Shown here one piece after another: positions 8,133 through 15,440 of a DNA stretch of 38,160 bases. Under the pieces are notes generated by a model. The model did no database searches, was not told where the DNA came from, and saw only the letters and a program-made list of their open reading frames with translations. This stretch comes from an uncultured Lachnospiraceae bacterium (lineage in GTDB: Bacteria; Bacillota; Clostridia; Lachnospirales; Lachnospiraceae). The translations under genes were made by a program, and so were the position numbers. The stretch is from positions 1-38,160 of the forward strand of contig CAJUDH010000025.1 in assembly GCA_910584845.1 (NCBI GenBank), read 5' to 3'. Position 1 is the stretch's first letter. Every line of letters begins with the position of its first letter.

Positions 8133-8561
8133 ATGCCCACTGACGATATTGGTTTTCGGATCCGCATGTTATCTAATTTGATCAACCGTAGGATCAACCA
8201 GATGATTGCAGAAGAAGAAACTTCTTTAACCGCACACCAAAGCTGGGTTTTGAATTATATCACCCACCATACCGGCCAGGAAATCATGCAGAGGGATATT
8301 GAAAAACAGTTTTCCATCCGCCGCTCCACTGCCAGCCATATGTTACAGCTTATGGAAAAAAATGGCTATATCTCCCGCGTCCCTGTCCCCAAAGATGCAC
8401 GCATGAAAAAACTGGTGATTACAGAAAAGGGAATGGAAGCACAGGTACGCATGAATGACCGGATCCGCCGGTTTGAAAACATGCTTCAATCCGATATGCC
8501 CACGCAAGAACTTGAATATTTGAAACTGCTCCTTAAAAAATTAGAAAACAATATTTTATAA
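8133..8561 (+). CDS. MarR-family transcriptional regulator (next to MATE pump)
   Basis: 142 residues, usual for MarR. The core is a winged helix: TAHQSWVLNYI, then MQRDIEKQFSIRRSTASHMLQLMEKNGYISRVPVPKDARMKKLVITEKG, where the wing carries the basic DAR-K pattern. MarR proteins are dimeric repressors that release DNA on ligand binding. I chose the ATG at 8133 because AGGAAGGAG lies about 11 bases upstream. The ATG at 8067 falls inside the promoter. It lies in the same direction as, and 140 bases before, the MATE transporter, its likely target. Ligand unknown. Confidence 0.88.
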   Translation: MPTDDIGFRIRMLSNLINRRINQMIAEEETSLTAHQSWVLNYITHHTGQEIMQRDIEKQFSIRRSTASHMLQLMEKNGYISRVPVPKDARMKKLVITEKGMEAQVRMNDRIRRFENMLQSDMPTQELEYLKLLLKKLENNIL

Positions 8562-8627
8562 GGAGATATGCCTGTTATCTGCATACCGGCCGTTTTGTTT
8601 TTTCTGCTATTTCCAATCCCGTACATG

Positions 8628-8644
8628 CCAACAAAATTTGTTGG
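8628..8644. repeat. 17-base palindrome overlapping the MATE gene -35 region
   Basis: CCAACAAA and TTTGTTGG flank a single A (8628-8644), a perfect inverted repeat. It sits 13 bases before the TATAAT of the MATE gene, where a -35 box would lie and where the sequence has only a poor match. A regulator, either activator or repressor, could bind here. Confidence 0.5.
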
Positions 8645-8656
8645 TATTTATTTTCT

Positions 8657-8679
8657 TATAATTGTAAGTATACGAACAT
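8657..8679 (+). promoter_or_regulatory. MATE gene -10 box and operator-like motif copy 2
   Basis: A perfect TATAAT (8657-8662) is followed 4 bases on by AAGTATACGAACAT (8666-8679), which matches the motif in the marR promoter at 11 of 14 positions. No good -35 box is seen, so expression may depend on an activator or be low. Confidence 0.5.
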
Positions 8680-8701
8680 AATGTCAAAGGAGGAAAACTT
8701 C

Positions 8702-10054
8702 ATGAACACAAACAAATATCTTTTTGAAGAAGCGCCTGTCCCGAAAGCCGTAGCAACTATGGCCATCCCTACTATGATTTCTATGTTGGTGGTAGTCATT
8801 TACAATATGGCAGACACATTTTTTATCGGCCAGACCGGTGACCCCATGCAGGTAGCGGCCGTATCCCTGGCCACGCCTGTATTCATGGTTTTTATGGCTT
8901 TGGGTAATCTGTTCGGCATCGGGGGCAGCTCTGCTATCGCCAGGGCATTAGGCGAAAAAAAACCAGAACGTGCCCGGCAGATTTCTTCTTTCTGCTGTTA
9001 TGGTTCCCTTGGGCTTGGCATGGCCATGGCGGCCGCCTTCCTTATTGGCATGGACTTTATTTTAAAGATGATTGGAGCCAGTGAAAATACCATTGGCTTT
9101 GCCCGGGAATATTTGAACTACATTTCTTTTGGCGGCCCTTTTATTATGTTTGGTACCGCTTTTGGCAATATTTTGCGAGGGGAGGGCGCCTCTAAAGAAT
9201 CCATGGCCGGAAACCTGATTGGCACAGTAACCAACATTATCCTGGACCCTATTATGATTTTGGTTTTCGGATGGGGGGTGGCTGGGGCTGCCATTGCCAC
9301 AGTGATTGGAAATATTGCCGCCAGTGCCTTTTATGTGGGATATTTCCTGAAAAGAAAATCCAGTTTGTCCATTCATTTCAAGGATTTCCGTATAAAGGAC
9401 CGGATCGCCTTTAGTGTCACTGCCATTGGCATCCCTGCTTCCCTCAACAATATTTTAATGAGCTGTGCCAATATTATATTGAATTTGGCTTTGACCGGGT
9501 ATGGGGATACCCCCGTAGCCGCCATGGGAGTAGCCATGAAATCAAATATGTTGGTAGTTTTGCTGCAGATTGGCCTTTGCGCCGGCATTCAGCCTTTGAT
9601 TGGATATAATTACGGCGCCAAAAATAAAAAACGTTTGATGGAGATTTTCCGGTTTACCGGAATATGTGCCGTTTCCATGGGAACGGTTTTGACCATAGGC
9701 ATGGTGATTGCCAGGCAGTTTTTAATCCAGGCCTTTATTGATAATCCGGACGTTATTGCTTATGGGATCCAAATGGTTATCGCCTTGCAGCTTTCCGGCC
9801 CGGCCATCGGAATTTTGTTTTTGTGTATTAATACCATCCAAGGCATGGGGAAGGCACTCCCTTCTCTGATTTTGACCATATGCCGGCAAGGGGTTGTCTT
9901 TATCCCTTCTGTATTCGTATTAAATAAATTGTTTGCTTTAGACGGGGTTATTTACGCACAGCCATTTGCAGACTATGTGTCCATTGCCCTTTCGGTAGTT
10001 TTGTGTTTGGGGCTTTTCCGAAAAATAGAAAATAATGATAAAAATATTCCATAG
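8702..10054 (+). CDS. MATE family multidrug efflux transporter
   Basis: 450 residues, about 12 hydrophobic segments in two halves. Family features are PTMISMLVVVIYNMADTFFIGQ at the N-terminus, FGIGGSSAIARALGEKK, GEGASKESMAGNLIGTVTNIILDPIMI, and in the second half LLQIGLCAGIQPLIGYNYGAKN. MATE pumps export cationic drugs or metabolites with Na+ or H+ antiport. I chose the ATG at 8702 because AAAGGAGG lies 8 bases upstream; the ATG at 8681 overlaps that site. It is downstream of a MarR gene and ends before a strong hairpin at 10082-10119. Substrate unknown. Confidence 0.92.
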   Translation: MNTNKYLFEEAPVPKAVATMAIPTMISMLVVVIYNMADTFFIGQTGDPMQVAAVSLATPVFMVFMALGNLFGIGGSSAIARALGEKKPERARQISSFCCYGSLGLGMAMAAAFLIGMDFILKMIGASENTIGFAREYLNYISFGGPFIMFGTAFGNILRGEGASKESMAGNLIGTVTNIILDPIMILVFGWGVAGAAIATVIGNIAASAFYVGYFLKRKSSLSIHFKDFRIKDRIAFSVTAIGIPASLNNILMSCANIILNLALTGYGDTPVAAMGVAMKSNMLVVLLQIGLCAGIQPLIGYNYGAKNKKRLMEIFRFTGICAVSMGTVLTIGMVIARQFLIQAFIDNPDVIAYGIQMVIALQLSGPAIGILFLCINTIQGMGKALPSLILTICRQGVVFIPSVFVLNKLFALDGVIYAQPFADYVSIALSVVLCLGLFRKIENNDKNIP

Positions 10055-10081
10055 AAGAAAAGTTTCGCCGGCTTTTAAAAA

Positions 10082-10119
10082 ACGGGCCCGGATATCAGTC
10101 GCTTCATATCCGGGCCCGT
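10082..10119. terminator. Bidirectional rho-independent terminator
   Basis: Perfect 14-bp GC-rich arms at 10082-10095 and 10106-10119 with a 10-base loop. On the minus strand TTTTTT follows immediately; on the plus strand a weaker CCCTTTTCT follows. It can end the MATE transcript (plus) and back up the end of SRP RNA transcription (minus). Confidence 0.85.
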
Positions 10120-10160
10120 CCCTTTTCTATCTTACACTACTTATTTCCAAATATAAAAAA

Positions 10161-10425
10161 TCCGTGCATCCCGCTTTGAATGTGGCTCACAGGCGTTACC
10201 CTGGCAGCTGGCTCGGTCCAGGCTGCCTCGCGGCACCCGGAGGATCTCATTTAGTGCTGCTGCATTCCTGCCCTGACACGGTTCATGAGGCTCCGCTGCG
10301 CAAGACCCAAACGTCAACGCTGCTCACCAGGGGCAGCCCTGCAAGAACGCACCCGAGGCGGAATATCACCCCTGCTAGAGCGGATTGCAGGTATAGGGCA
10401 CCGCTATCTCCCCGGCTGCACGGAA
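10161..10425 (-). ncRNA. ffs: Signal recognition particle RNA, large Alu-domain type
   Basis: Read on the minus strand, the conserved domain IV hairpin is visible: GAACCGTGTCAGG, then the GGAA-type loop, then GCAGCAGCACTAA (around 10250-10285). The Alu-domain part near the 5' end includes GGTGCCCTATACC, GCAATCCGCTCTAGC and AGGGGTGA. The 5' CCGTGCA and 3' TGCACGG pair to close the molecule. At about 265 bases it is the long Bacillus/Clostridium form, not the small 4.5S RNA. It binds Ffh for co-translational targeting. A T6 tract (10155-10160) follows the 3' end. Exact ends are estimated to within a few bases. Confidence 0.92.
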
Positions 10426-10489
10426 ACTTTTTAACAAATTAACCTTACCTTCCATATACCATCTTTTTGGCATTGGAAAATGTCTATTA

Positions 10490-10518
10490 AGTATAACCTA
10501 GGGAACAAGTTTTGTCAA
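10490..10518 (-). promoter_or_regulatory. Promoter of SRP RNA
   Basis: On the minus strand TTGACA (10513-10518) and TATACT (10490-10495) are 17 bases apart. The -35 box overlaps the stop codon of ribH. A start near 10483 leaves about 55 bases before the mature 5' end, so the precursor would need trimming. Confidence 0.7.
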
Positions 10519-10982
10519 GCTTCCATTTCCCGAATTAAATTTACCATCTCAAGGGCCCCCAAGGCGCAATCGTATCCCTTGTTTCCGGCCTTGCTTCCGG
10601 CACGTTCAATAGCCTGTTCTATATTCTCTGTAGTCAACACGCCAAACATCACGGGAATACCGTTTTCCAGGGAAACCGCGGCGATCCCCTTAGAAACTTC
10701 GTTACATACGTAATCATAATGGCTGGTGCTTCCTCGGATCACCACCCCTAAGCAGATAATGGCATCATATTTCCCAGTCTTTGCCATTTTTGATGCAATC
10801 AACGGAATTTCAAAAGCGCCCGGTACCCATGCCACGTGGATGTCTTCTTCTGAAACATTATGGCGCAGTAATCCATCTACAGCCCCCTCCAATAATTTTG
10901 ACGTAATAAACGCATTAAAACGGGCTGCGATAATTCCGACTTTTATTTCTCCTGCTACTATTTTTCCTTCATACGTTTTCAT
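10515..10982 (-). CDS. ribH: 6,7-dimethyl-8-ribityllumazine synthase
   Basis: 155 residues, normal for RibH. It condenses 5-amino-6-ribitylamino-uracil with 3,4-dihydroxy-2-butanone 4-phosphate, the penultimate step of riboflavin synthesis. Signatures are KVGIIAARFNAFI, WVPGAFEIPLIASKMAKT, CLGVVIRGSTSHYDYVCNEV (with the catalytic His) and PVMFGVLTTENIEQAIERAGSKAGNKG. It is the last gene of the rib operon, 83 bases after ribBA, with AGGAAGGG before the start. Confidence 0.97.
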   Translation of the reverse strand: MKTYEGKIVAGEIKVGIIAARFNAFITSKLLEGAVDGLLRHNVSEEDIHVAWVPGAFEIPLIASKMAKTGKYDAIICLGVVIRGSTSHYDYVCNEVSKGIAAVSLENGIPVMFGVLTTENIEQAIERAGSKAGNKGYDCALGALEMVNLIREMEA

Positions 10983-11065
10983 ATCCCTTCCTCATCCTTT
11001 CTAATTCTTTATTACAAAACAGGTATAACCGTTTGCAGCCGCTATCTTTTCATTTCTTAACATAC

Positions 11066-12265
11066 TCAATACGTTAATATATGGCCCATACGTGCCTGCT
11101 TCGTTTTTAAATAACGCAAATCGTACCCGGTTGCCCTCATCTGGATCGGAACCCGTTCTATAATTTCCAGGCCGAACTCGGAAAGCTGATAAACTTTATC
11201 CGGGTTATTGGTTAAAAGCCGCATGCTTTTAACTCCTAAGTCCCGCAAAATCTGTGCCCCAATGTAATATTCCCGTGGATCCGCAGCAAAGCCCAAAGCC
11301 AAATTTGCATCCAAAGTGTCCATCCCCTGTTCCTGAAGTTCATAGGCACGCAATTTATTGATTAGCCCAATCCCCCGGCCTTCCTGCCGCATATAAAGCA
11401 GGATCCCCCGGCCTTCTTTTTCTATTTGTGTCATGGCTGCAGCAAATTGTTGCCCACAGTCGCAGCGAAGGGATCCGAAAGTATCCCCAGTCAAACATTC
11501 TGAATGCACACGGCACAATACATTTTCCCCGTTGCCGGTTTCCCCTTTTACCAAAGCCACGTGATGTTCCCCATTGAGGCGGTCTACATAGCCATATGCG
11601 GCAAAATCTCCGTATTTTGTCGGCATTTGGGTGACGGCTACCCGGTCAACCAGTTTTTCCCTGTACTTACGGTAATTTTTCAAATCCTGGATGGTGATGA
11701 ACTTCATATTCCATTTTTCAGCCAATTTCGCCAATTCCGGTGTGCGCATCATGGTTCCGTCTTCCCTCATGATTTCACAGCAAAGCCCACATTCCTTTAA
11801 TCCTGCCAAACGGCACAAATCCACTGTGGCTTCCGTATGGCCCTCCCGCTCCAACACCCCGCTTTTTTTAGCCAAAAGGGGAAACATATGGCCAGGACGG
11901 CGGAAATCTTCCGGCCTCGCCCCTTCTTCCACGCATTTCATGGCAGTTATGGAACGTTCCGCCGCAGAAATTCCGGTTGTAGTGGACACATGGTCAATGG
12001 ACAACGTAAATGCTGTCTCATGGTTATCCGTATTATCCTGAACCATTTGAGGGATTTTCAATTTATTTACATATTCCTCAGACATAGGCATACAAATCAA
12101 CCCTTTGCCATGGGTAGCCATGAAGTTGATATTATCCGTACTGGCAAATTCCGCCGCACAGATAAAATCACCTTCGTTTTCCCTTTCCGGGTCATCCGTC
12201 ACCAGGATAATCTTCCCTTCCTTTAAGTCTGCCAGTGCCTCTTCTATTGTGTTAAATGAAAACAT
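11066..12265 (-). CDS. ribBA: Bifunctional 3,4-dihydroxy-2-butanone-4-phosphate synthase / GTP cyclohydrolase II
   Basis: 399 residues, two domains. RibB (about 1-200) has DDPERENEGDFICAAEFA and the THGKGLICMPM and RRPGHMFPLLAK motifs. RibA (about 207-399) has the zinc site CRVHSECLTGDTFGSLRCDCG, RQEGRGIGLINKLRAYELQ and LLTNNPDKV. Together they make both precursors of the lumazine from ribulose 5-phosphate and GTP. AAGGAGG lies 5-6 bases from the start, 10 bases after ribE. Confidence 0.97.
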   Translation of the reverse strand: MFSFNTIEEALADLKEGKIILVTDDPERENEGDFICAAEFASTDNINFMATHGKGLICMPMSEEYVNKLKIPQMVQDNTDNHETAFTLSIDHVSTTTGISAAERSITAMKCVEEGARPEDFRRPGHMFPLLAKKSGVLEREGHTEATVDLCRLAGLKECGLCCEIMREDGTMMRTPELAKLAEKWNMKFITIQDLKNYRKYREKLVDRVAVTQMPTKYGDFAAYGYVDRLNGEHHVALVKGETGNGENVLCRVHSECLTGDTFGSLRCDCGQQFAAAMTQIEKEGRGILLYMRQEGRGIGLINKLRAYELQEQGMDTLDANLALGFAADPREYYIGAQILRDLGVKSMRLLTNNPDKVYQLSEFGLEIIERVPIQMRATGYDLRYLKTKQARMGHILTY

Positions 12266-12275
12266 GTTTTCCTCC

Positions 12276-12923
12276 TTAAAACCCGTTACGGGATAAAAAT
12301 TCTTTGGTAATTACGCTTTGCGGCTGCCTAAAACCCATAGGCTGCAAAAACTTTTCCACATACTTTCCAATTATATCCGTTTCTAAATTTACCAAATCCC
12401 CCCCTGACCTCTCCCTCAAAACGGTATGCTCCACCGTATGGGGGATAACAGAAACAGAAAATCCATCCGGCAGCACTTGGGCTACCGTAAGGCTGACCCC
12501 ATCCACCGCAATGGAGCCTTTTTCCACAATATAGCGCAATACTGACGGTTCTGCCTGAACCGTGTACCAAATGGCAATGGCATCCCGCCGGATGCCTGTG
12601 ACCTTTCCCACACCGTCCACATGGCCTGCGACTATATGCCCTCCAAACCTCCCGTTTGCCTCCATTGCCCGCTCCAAATTCACATGGCTCCCTTTTTTTA
12701 ACCGGGAAAGGGACGAACGGTTTAGCGTCTCATGCATAACATCTGCCGAAAAACAGCCGGGGGGCAAAGCTTCCACCGTCAAACAAATACCGTTGACGGC
12801 AATGCTGTCCCCGATTTTTACCCCGTCCAATATCGTTTCTGCTTCAATTGTTAACCTGGCAAAGCTTTGCCTTTTTTGTATCTGCCCAACCGTACCGATT
12901 GCCTCAACGATTCCGGTAAACAT
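12276..12923 (-). CDS. ribE: Riboflavin synthase, alpha subunit
   Basis: 215 residues made of two similar lumazine-binding barrels. It starts MFTGIVEAIGTVG. SIAVNGICLTVE in repeat one is echoed by SIAVDGVSLTVAQV in repeat two, and GGHIVAGHVDGVGKV lies between. It dismutates two lumazines to riboflavin. Its ATG abuts the ribD stop codon directly (TAAATG), implying coupling. The last residues (SVITKEFLSRNGF) extend slightly beyond the second barrel. Confidence 0.97.
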   Translation of the reverse strand: MFTGIVEAIGTVGQIQKRQSFARLTIEAETILDGVKIGDSIAVNGICLTVEALPPGCFSADVMHETLNRSSLSRLKKGSHVNLERAMEANGRFGGHIVAGHVDGVGKVTGIRRDAIAIWYTVQAEPSVLRYIVEKGSIAVDGVSLTVAQVLPDGFSVSVIPHTVEHTVLRERSGGDLVNLETDIIGKYVEKFLQPMGFRQPQSVITKEFLSRNGF

Positions 12924-14009
12924 TTATCCCATCTCGCTTTCTATAAGAAAATCTTCCCCCAGAGGGGTCACCTGGCAATTTTTTAAAAAAAACGCTACAT
13001 CCGGATCCGCCACCCCAACCCCTTCTATGGGGGTCTTTGCAGCCTGCCCCCCAAACAACTTTGGTGCCACATAAACCTGGAGCTTTTGCACGATTCTGCT
13101 TTCTAGGGCAGACCAATTTAAAGCCCCTCCCCCCTCCAGTAAAATACTGTCAATGGCTTCTTGCCCTAACCGCTCCACCAAATCAACCAGGTCTACCTGT
13201 CCGTTTTTTTCCTTTACCAGTAAAATACGGCATCCTTTCTGTTCATAGGCCCGCCATTTTTCCCTCTCCGTACAGCAAGTGGCCAAGATTGTAGGCGCCT
13301 CATGTGAAGTTATGATTACTTTCGCATCCGATGGGGTGCGGAGCATAGAATCACAGATAATGCGGATTGGGTTTTTCCCTCCATGGATGCGGCAAGTAAA
13401 AAGGGGGTCATCTGCAAGGACTGTACCTACGCCTGCCATGACCGCCGTATACCGATGGCGTTGCTGATGCACATGCTTCCTTGCCTCTTCTCCGGTGACC
13501 CAACGGGATGCGCCTGTATAGGCGGCTATCTTTCCGTCCATGGTCATGGCATATTTCATCACTACATATGGGCGCCCTGTCCGTATATAATGTAAAAATA
13601 CTTCATTCAGTTTATCACATTCCTTTTTCCCAATATTTTCCGCCACTTCCACTCCATGTTCCCGTAACATATGGACCCCTTTTCCCGCAACCAATGGGTT
13701 AGGGTCCGTTGAGCCTACCACTACCCGGCGGATCCCTGCCTCTAAAATGGCCGTTACACAAGGCGGCTGCTTTCCATAATGGCAGCAGGGTTCCAAAGTG
13801 ACATACATAGTGGCCCCTTCTGGCGATTCCCTGCAAGAGGATATGGCGTTTTGCTCTGCATGGGCCTGGCCATATTTTTCATGGTATCCCTGGCCGATTA
13901 TGTTCCCATCCTTCACGATGACTGCCCCTACCATTGGGTTCGGGGCCGTCCACCCGCATCCCTTCTTTGCCAGCTGCAGGGCTAATTGCATATACCGGTA
14001 ATCCTCCAA
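12924..14009 (-). CDS. ribD: Bifunctional riboflavin biosynthesis deaminase/reductase
   Basis: 361 residues. The N-terminal deaminase domain has the zinc site HAEQNAI and PCCHYGKQPPC. The C-terminal reductase begins PYVVMKYAMTMDGKIAAYTG and ends with LLEGGGALNWSAL. It performs the second and third steps of the GTP branch. I accept the TTG start at 14009 because GGAGGTG lies 8 bases upstream and the residues match the usual N-terminus. An ATG at 13991 is the alternative. It is the first gene of the operon, immediately after the FMN riboswitch leader. Confidence 0.96.
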   Translation of the reverse strand: MEDYRYMQLALQLAKKGCGWTAPNPMVGAVIVKDGNIIGQGYHEKYGQAHAEQNAISSCRESPEGATMYVTLEPCCHYGKQPPCVTAILEAGIRRVVVGSTDPNPLVAGKGVHMLREHGVEVAENIGKKECDKLNEVFLHYIRTGRPYVVMKYAMTMDGKIAAYTGASRWVTGEEARKHVHQQRHRYTAVMAGVGTVLADDPLFTCRIHGGKNPIRIICDSMLRTPSDAKVIITSHEAPTILATCCTEREKWRAYEQKGCRILLVKEKNGQVDLVDLVERLGQEAIDSILLEGGGALNWSALESRIVQKLQVYVAPKLFGGQAAKTPIEGVGVADPDVAFFLKNCQVTPLGEDFLIESEMG

Positions 14010-14028
14010 TTTTTATACACCTCCAAAC

Positions 14029-14066
14029 AAAAAATAAGCCCGGAACAAAAAATTCAGGGCTTATTT
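14029..14066 (-). terminator. Second leader hairpin with U-tract next to the ribD ribosome site
   Basis: Perfect 10-bp arms AAATAAGCCC/GGGCTTATTT (14032-14041 and 14057-14066) with a 15-base loop. Its 3' arm runs into TTTTTT and is only a few bases from the GGAGGTG of ribD (14019-14025). It may act as a second terminator or may limit ribosome access. Confidence 0.6.
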
Positions 14067-14167
14067 AACCATCGAAAATAAAAAATCCTCCCACGCCGGA
14101 AACCGTTTTCTTTAACGTGCATCCTGGCAGAACCTTATTATTTCATAGGGTTGGTTTCTTATGGAAT

Positions 14168-14200
14168 AAAAAACCCTGGAATGTTTCGAACATCCCAGAG
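14168..14200 (-). terminator. FMN riboswitch expression-platform terminator
   Basis: On the minus strand a 12-bp stem (CTCTGGGATGTT with AACATTCCAGGG, two G-U pairs) and a CGA loop (14174-14200) is followed by TTTTTT (14168-14173). It lies about 40 bases after the aptamer, as expected for FMN-induced termination. Confidence 0.8.
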
Positions 14201-14237
14201 CAATTATTTTCATATAAAATGATACGGACATGCCGTA

Positions 14238-14348
14238 ATCCATCTTCTTCTATCCCGACTATACGGTTGGCCTCGGAGTTTCACCGAATCATGCCTTACG
14301 GCTTGTGGGCTTTACCACCAATAGGGACTTTCACCCTGCCCTGAAGAT
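14238..14348 (-). promoter_or_regulatory. FMN riboswitch (RFN element)
   Basis: The minus strand shows the RFN core in order: CAGGGCAGGGTGAAAGTCCC, TGGTGGTAAAGCCCACAAGC, then GATTCGGTGAAACTCCGAGG, then CCGTATAGTCGGGATAG, closing with AGAAGAT. It binds FMN and lowers rib expression. It precedes ribD-ribE-ribBA-ribH. Confidence 0.95.
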
Positions 14349-14401
14349 TTTGTTTGTAACAGTGAAAAAACATCCACTGCCATTTTTATTCTGTTTTAGA
14401 C

Positions 14402-14430
14402 AGTATAAGAAATTTTACGCTACTTGTCAA
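14402..14430 (-). promoter_or_regulatory. Promoter of the riboflavin operon
   Basis: On the minus strand TTGACA (14425-14430) and TATACT (14402-14407) with 17 bases between. It overlaps the last codons and stop of rsmA. A start near 14395 gives about 45 bases before the aptamer. Confidence 0.75.
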
Positions 14431-15301
14431 GAAAAATATCCGCCAGCCGGGCAAATTGCCCCAAATCCAAAGCCTCCCCCCGAACGGCAGCAGGAAGGCC
14501 CAGCCTCTCGATAGCGCCGGCAATCTGGCCTTTGGAAAAAGAAAGTTCAGGTGAATTGTTTAGCCCGTTCTGTAATGTTTTTCTGCGTTGGTTAAAAGAA
14601 GCCCGGATAATCTGGAACATCAGTTTTGGGTCTTGCACCTTTACCGGAGGCTGGCTATACCGGGTCAAACGGATCACTGCCGACCCTACTTTGGGCCTTG
14701 GGAGGAAACAATTAGGCGGCACATTGGCAACCAGGTAAGGTTTTGCATAATATTGTACTGCCAGGGATAAGGCCCCGTAATCTTTAGACCCCGGCCCTGC
14801 CTGCATCCGGCTGGCCACTTCTTTTTGCACCATTACGGTAATATTGTCCACAGGGATACCGCTCTCCAACAGCCCCATAATAATAGGGGTAGTGATATAG
14901 TAAGGGAGGTTTGCTACCACCTTGACAGGGCGCCCGCCATTGTATCGGCCAACCAGCTGGTTCATATCTATTTTGAGTATATCACCGTTGATAATATGGA
15001 TGTTTTCATATCCCCTCAACGTTTCTTCCAAAATGGGGATTAAATTTTCATCAATCTCCACGGCGGCCACACATCGGGCGGACTCTGCCAGGTATTGGGT
15101 CATCGTGCCAATACCCGGCCCAATTTCCAGGACCATATCCTCCCCCGTAATTTGGGCAGCAGAAATAATCTTGTCCAGTACCCGGGTATCAATGAGAAAA
15201 TTTTGCCCGAATTTCTTTTGAAAAACAAATTGATGTTTTTTTATAATATCTATGGTATTTTGTGGATTCCCTAACCTATACTCCATATAAGATCCGCCCA
15301 T
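14420..15301 (-). CDS. rsmA: 16S rRNA adenine dimethyltransferase (KsgA)
   Basis: 293 residues. FQKKFGQNFLIDTRVL is the family start, EIGPGIGTMTQYLA binds SAM, and NLPYYITTPIIM is the N6-adenine methyltransferase motif. It dimethylates two adenines in the 3' hairpin of 16S rRNA. I chose the ATG at 15301 because AAAGGTGG is about 7 bases upstream; the ATG at 15286 is possible. In many Firmicutes it clusters with tatD and metG. Here those genes lie 3.6 kb or more away, with other genes between. Confidence 0.96.
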   Translation of the reverse strand: MGGSYMEYRLGNPQNTIDIIKKHQFVFQKKFGQNFLIDTRVLDKIISAAQITGEDMVLEIGPGIGTMTQYLAESARCVAAVEIDENLIPILEETLRGYENIHIINGDILKIDMNQLVGRYNGGRPVKVVANLPYYITTPIIMGLLESGIPVDNITVMVQKEVASRMQAGPGSKDYGALSLAVQYYAKPYLVANVPPNCFLPRPKVGSAVIRLTRYSQPPVKVQDPKLMFQIIRASFNQRRKTLQNGLNNSPELSFSKGQIAGAIERLGLPAAVRGEALDLGQFARLADIFLDK

Positions 15302-15391
15302 CCAGACGCCACCTTTCTGAGAATTGATTCTATTATATGCTTTTCTGGGCAATTTTTCAATGGTAACGGTTTAAAGGCATACATTTTTGTC

Positions 15392-15419
15392 ATAGCCGTA
15401 AAGGGTATGTGCATAGAAT
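15392..15419 (+). promoter_or_regulatory. Putative sporulation-type (sigma-E/K-like) promoter of the DUF6128-type gene
   Basis: ATA (15392-15394), 17 bases, then CATAGAAT (15412-15419). This matches the known mother-cell sigma-E -10 consensus CATACAnT at all but one fixed position and also fits sigma-K CATAnnnTA. No good sigma-A boxes are seen nearby. The start codon is 21 bases downstream. Confidence 0.4.
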
Positions 15420-15440
15420 AGGTACTAAAGGAGTGATAAT

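Noticed and set aside
10035..10442. 135-residue plus-strand ORF
   Set aside because: It overlaps the SRP RNA and the bidirectional terminator and has no similarity to a protein family.
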